A stretch of DNA of 33,286 nt from an uncultured Clostridia bacterium (GTDB lineage: Bacteria > Bacillota > Clostridia > Lachnospirales > Bianqueaceae): assembly GCA_937892735.1 (NCBI GenBank), contig CALBGL010000107.1, positions 1 to 33,286 on the forward strand, read 5' to 3'. Of this stretch, positions 32,201 through 33,286 are shown piece by piece (the stretch's first letter is position 1; every line of letters starts with the position of its first letter). The notes beneath the pieces were generated by a model. That model was given only the letters and a program-made list of their open reading frames with translations. It ran no database searches and was not told the DNA's origin. The position numbers were made by a program, and so were the translations under genes.

Positions 32201-32870
32201 ACTCCCCTCTATGTAATGTCTCTGCATCTTCATCTGACAACATCTGATCCCAGATAGAAATATCGCAGATATCGCCACCGCGTATGAAATTATAGTCGCT
32301 CTGTACGTGCCAGCTGCCGATGATCCGGGAATGGGGGCCAAACTGATCCAACCCCGCAAAATACACGCCGGGACTCTCCTTTTCCGCCATATTTTTGCCG
32401 TTCACATACAGACGAATACCATAGAGCTCATCCCAGGCTACCAAGATGTGCATCCACTCCTGAGGCTCCGGAAACGGCTTAATACGACAATTCACACGCA
32501 CACGGGACAGATTGATATCCGTGACAAAGGCTTCTAACCCCTCTCCGTCATAATCCACCCGCAGAAAGCACTGATCCCAGCTGCTGTGATCCGCGTAGCC
32601 CACGCGGAAAATGGGAAACGGCGTAGGCCCGACGGGATACCGGGAACGCCACCAGAAAGACAGCGATCCTCTTTCTGCATAGATATTGCCTGATGCCTTC
32701 CAGGCCAGTTGCTGTCTCGTATCGCAAGAAATCGCCCCGCCCTTCACGCCGTCTTCTATGAGCGATACGGCTTTGCAGAACGTTGGTTTCGCCTTTCCCT
32801 GCGCCTTATCTGCCCGGAAAGAATTTCCTGATACATAAAATAATAATGATGGTATTTCTGTATAGTCCAT
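29220..32870 (-). CDS. Very large LamG-domain protein, putative carbohydrate-active, function unknown
   Basis: About 1216 aa, no signal peptide or membrane helix seen, so apparently cytosolic. Residues up to about 240 look like a LamG/concanavalin-type beta sandwich (WMHILVAWDELYGIRLYVNG is the typical strand-turn). A middle beta-rich region follows. From about 600 to 960 the sequence is helix-rich and rich in aromatic residues (GDFVATWAQMVLMDADGDK, SCSYIALEPAWQVAQYNG), reminiscent of the alpha/alpha toroids of polysaccharide lyases and heparinase-like proteins. The C-terminus (CYIEIDPEHRLQEITRVNNV) resembles CARDB-type adhesion domains. I chose the ATG at 32870 (MDYTEI) because AGGGGG lies seven bases upstream. 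Monocistronic. A role in glycan breakdown or binding is a guess from fold resemblance only. Confidence 0.7.
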   Translation of the reverse strand: MDYTEIPSLLFYVSGNSFRADKAQGKAKPTFCKAVSLIEDGVKGGAISCDTRQQLAWKASGNIYAERGSLSFWWRSRYPVGPTPFPIFRVGYADHSSWDQCFLRVDYDGEGLEAFVTDINLSRVRVNCRIKPFPEPQEWMHILVAWDELYGIRLYVNGKNMAEKESPGVYFAGLDQFGPHSRIIGSWHVQSDYNFIRGGDICDISIWDQMLSDEDAETLHRGEWPFKRAYQPDCEDPKVRAGFLLRSGFTRRIPRIPGMAVARKVEIHEAYDLKRWWYKGCDGIRETTWPGVYNRSRLKGRNDYFQLPDWDCYSLSGQAITFHLPYEPYDHIEISGSAYGKAELVDDDGSVKEELFTRPQGMERTTHQIPPHIGGKIRFTNVEKEEPIGDFSVYHVYEGRAPRGMYSYTYHVAPGSDRRMEREAERELRKFIKGRYTSYERNIWTAISDGANTKLEMEVQGGYPFYNIIIPYEADDHAGLDGIELTFCTQEQGDVSYSVQVKDPLWYYRNLAHFTFRAQAGIQQRLWLDTRDRILPQNRCLYLTIAVSDPKAGKRMMESLQLRTIFKPAEQARKEHIEDRFAEVKDITGHLTEESPFLPEYQMFNRFQRDILDLLKVDPAHPQGNAYLYMLMKHRRNMPKDRMGCEVALPEIQIPEEPVPEGVPEWAYRQVEYLKHYKKIIRFYIDKRQIANGELGGGLSDDGDFVATWAQMVLMDADGDKVREAMEANEKAFFDQGMFTNGLCSIQADELHSSEEGLVSLAACMNASPGDPRWLEAAMETGRSVDWITGVNEKGHRHIRSTYYSGSVMATEEPWGGQQSCSYIALEPAWQVAQYNGNAHLLQLLEEMADAAVAHYHPEEGYIHSYLRFSDDEENPAMNGRNSGERTLMMPAWKLIGKQEYWDCQVPEDRGGRVEKDTGIPLHPWREDMDQVLDKQKIAERYRSLNRMAAIREYYCTEGHPWIDRVYVDPAALYCDRLGDPSDVYVRCTYPMNRIAWKFTNWGDDERVAILTPITEEDHLRILVCNISDRDVYADLIGGDIKPGRWKILCGVDTNDDDRMDEDSICFVQNFEKTGKVRVMFPAGMVSVLELELLEEGKPYWERPDLGVSKEDIRVYDHGINVRIHSLGSVPTPQTDVVLKDGDGNILKRAVLPPLPAPTDLWPKYRDVIFYLHGISDLEGCYIEIDPEHRLQEITRVNNVVSLREAIQKRKPVLST

Positions 32871-32912
32871 TATGTGACCCCCTTTTTTCATTTTCGCCGT
32901 CTGTATTTTTTG

Positions 32913-32918
32913 ATTATA
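32913..32918 (-). promoter_or_regulatory. Probable -10 box of the LamG-protein gene
   Basis: TATAAT on the minus strand, about 43 bases before the start codon, without a recognisable -35 at 17 bases (TTTTCG). A weak or activator-dependent promoter is suggested. Confidence 0.45.
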
Positions 32919-32973
32919 CTACAGATCTTTCTTTACGAAAAGACCATTCCCCAATCTGATTCGAAAAGTACAA

Positions 32974-33012
32974 GAAAAAAGCGTTGCTTACAGGTCAATC
33001 CCTCCGCAACGT
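32974..33012 (-). terminator. Intrinsic terminator downstream of the DUF362-like remnant
   Basis: On the minus strand CGTTGC (33006-33011) pairs with GCAACG (32982-32987) across an 18-base loop, followed by CTTTTTTCTTG. It lies just after the TAA at 33020 and separates the remnant from the LamG-protein gene on the same strand. Confidence 0.65.
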
Positions 33013-33019
33013 TTCTCCC

Positions 33020-33286
33020 TTATTCCTGAAATGGCTGTACGTCCTTCACTGCTTCCTGCAGGGTAATCTCCCAATCCTCGTGGTCGATATCCCGCAGGCG
33101 TGTCCATCCTTCTCGCTTAAGGCATAAATCAGATCCATGGAAGCCTGATCGATAGCCAGAATATCTGACGAAGCCAGGATCCCGATATTGGGCGTCACTA
33201 CCGGTTCCGCTTTATGACTTGTGATTTTGTAAATATATTGTAAACATTCCCCGTTTCGCCAGCCACCTTCTCTCTAAAGAGCGACT
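33020..33286 (-). pseudogene. Decayed 3' fragment of a DUF362-like (Fe-S centre) protein, cut by the window edge
   Basis: Read on the minus strand, one frame gives EPVVTPNIGILASSDILAID and then QASMDLIYALSE, close to the DUF362 segment PxVVPDIGILASKDPVAIDQA. Shortly after, the natural-looking end (WTRLRDIDHEDWEITLQEAV then KDVQPFQE and TAA) continues in a different frame. Upstream, REKVAGETGNVYNIFTKS lies in a third frame, the frame of the conserved segment has a TAG near the window edge, and the cysteine-rich stretch expected there is absent. So at least two frame changes and a probable small deletion are present. Such proteins carry ferredoxin-type clusters; function is unknown. Confidence 0.6.

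Overview
The window looks like chromosomal DNA of a Clostridia-type Firmicute, probably Lachnospiraceae-like. The grounds are AGGAGG-type ribosome binding sites, consensus sigma-A promoters, an LL-diaminopimelate aminotransferase, a type III glutamine synthetase next to a two-gene NADPH-type glutamate synthase, an ANTAR regulator, a phosphoketolase and paired half-size CHR transporters. GC content seems moderate (about half). This placement is inferred from gene content; no 16S gene or marker tree is available here.

Layout. (1) 1-178 holds unassigned, GC-rich sequence with one IS-end-like motif. (2) 179-5219 (minus) is a Ugp-like ABC import operon led by an alkaline-phosphatase-superfamily phosphoesterase; direct repeats resembling Pho boxes precede it. 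(3) 5501-7322 (minus) holds two tandem LysR genes. The downstream one is a clear pseudogene (one nonsense codon, two homopolymer indels); the upstream one has an abnormal tail and diverges from two half-size chromate-family transporter genes (7427-8552, plus). (4) 8553-8914 is an island of three 63-bp direct repeats and a 64-bp near-perfect palindrome, read as mobile-element remnants. (5) 8915-10676 (minus) is a pyridoxal/pyridoxamine kinase and a DUF5808-like membrane protein.

(6) The core is 10798-26630, a large divergent glutamine/glutamate locus. Leftward from one consensus promoter run glutamine synthetase I, an ANTAR regulator with a degenerate receiver domain, carA, pyrG, dapL and purF, tightly packed or overlapping. 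Rightward run glutamine synthetase III, then gltB and gltD. The locus makes glutamine twice and spends it through four glutamine-using enzymes (carbamoyl-phosphate synthase, CTP synthase, PurF, GOGAT). Both divergent transcripts start with a structured leader in which the same octamer, CAAAGGCG, lies at the same distance from the -10 box and forms the 5' side of a long stem. In the GSIII leader this stem is a textbook terminator. The encoded ANTAR protein is an obvious candidate antiterminator for both.

(7) 26814-29177 (plus) is a phosphoketolase with its own promoter, ending in a 40-bp perfect palindrome shared with (8) 29220-32870 (minus), a very large cytosolic-looking LamG-type protein of unknown function. 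(9) 33020-33286 is a decayed DUF362-like fragment that runs off the window.
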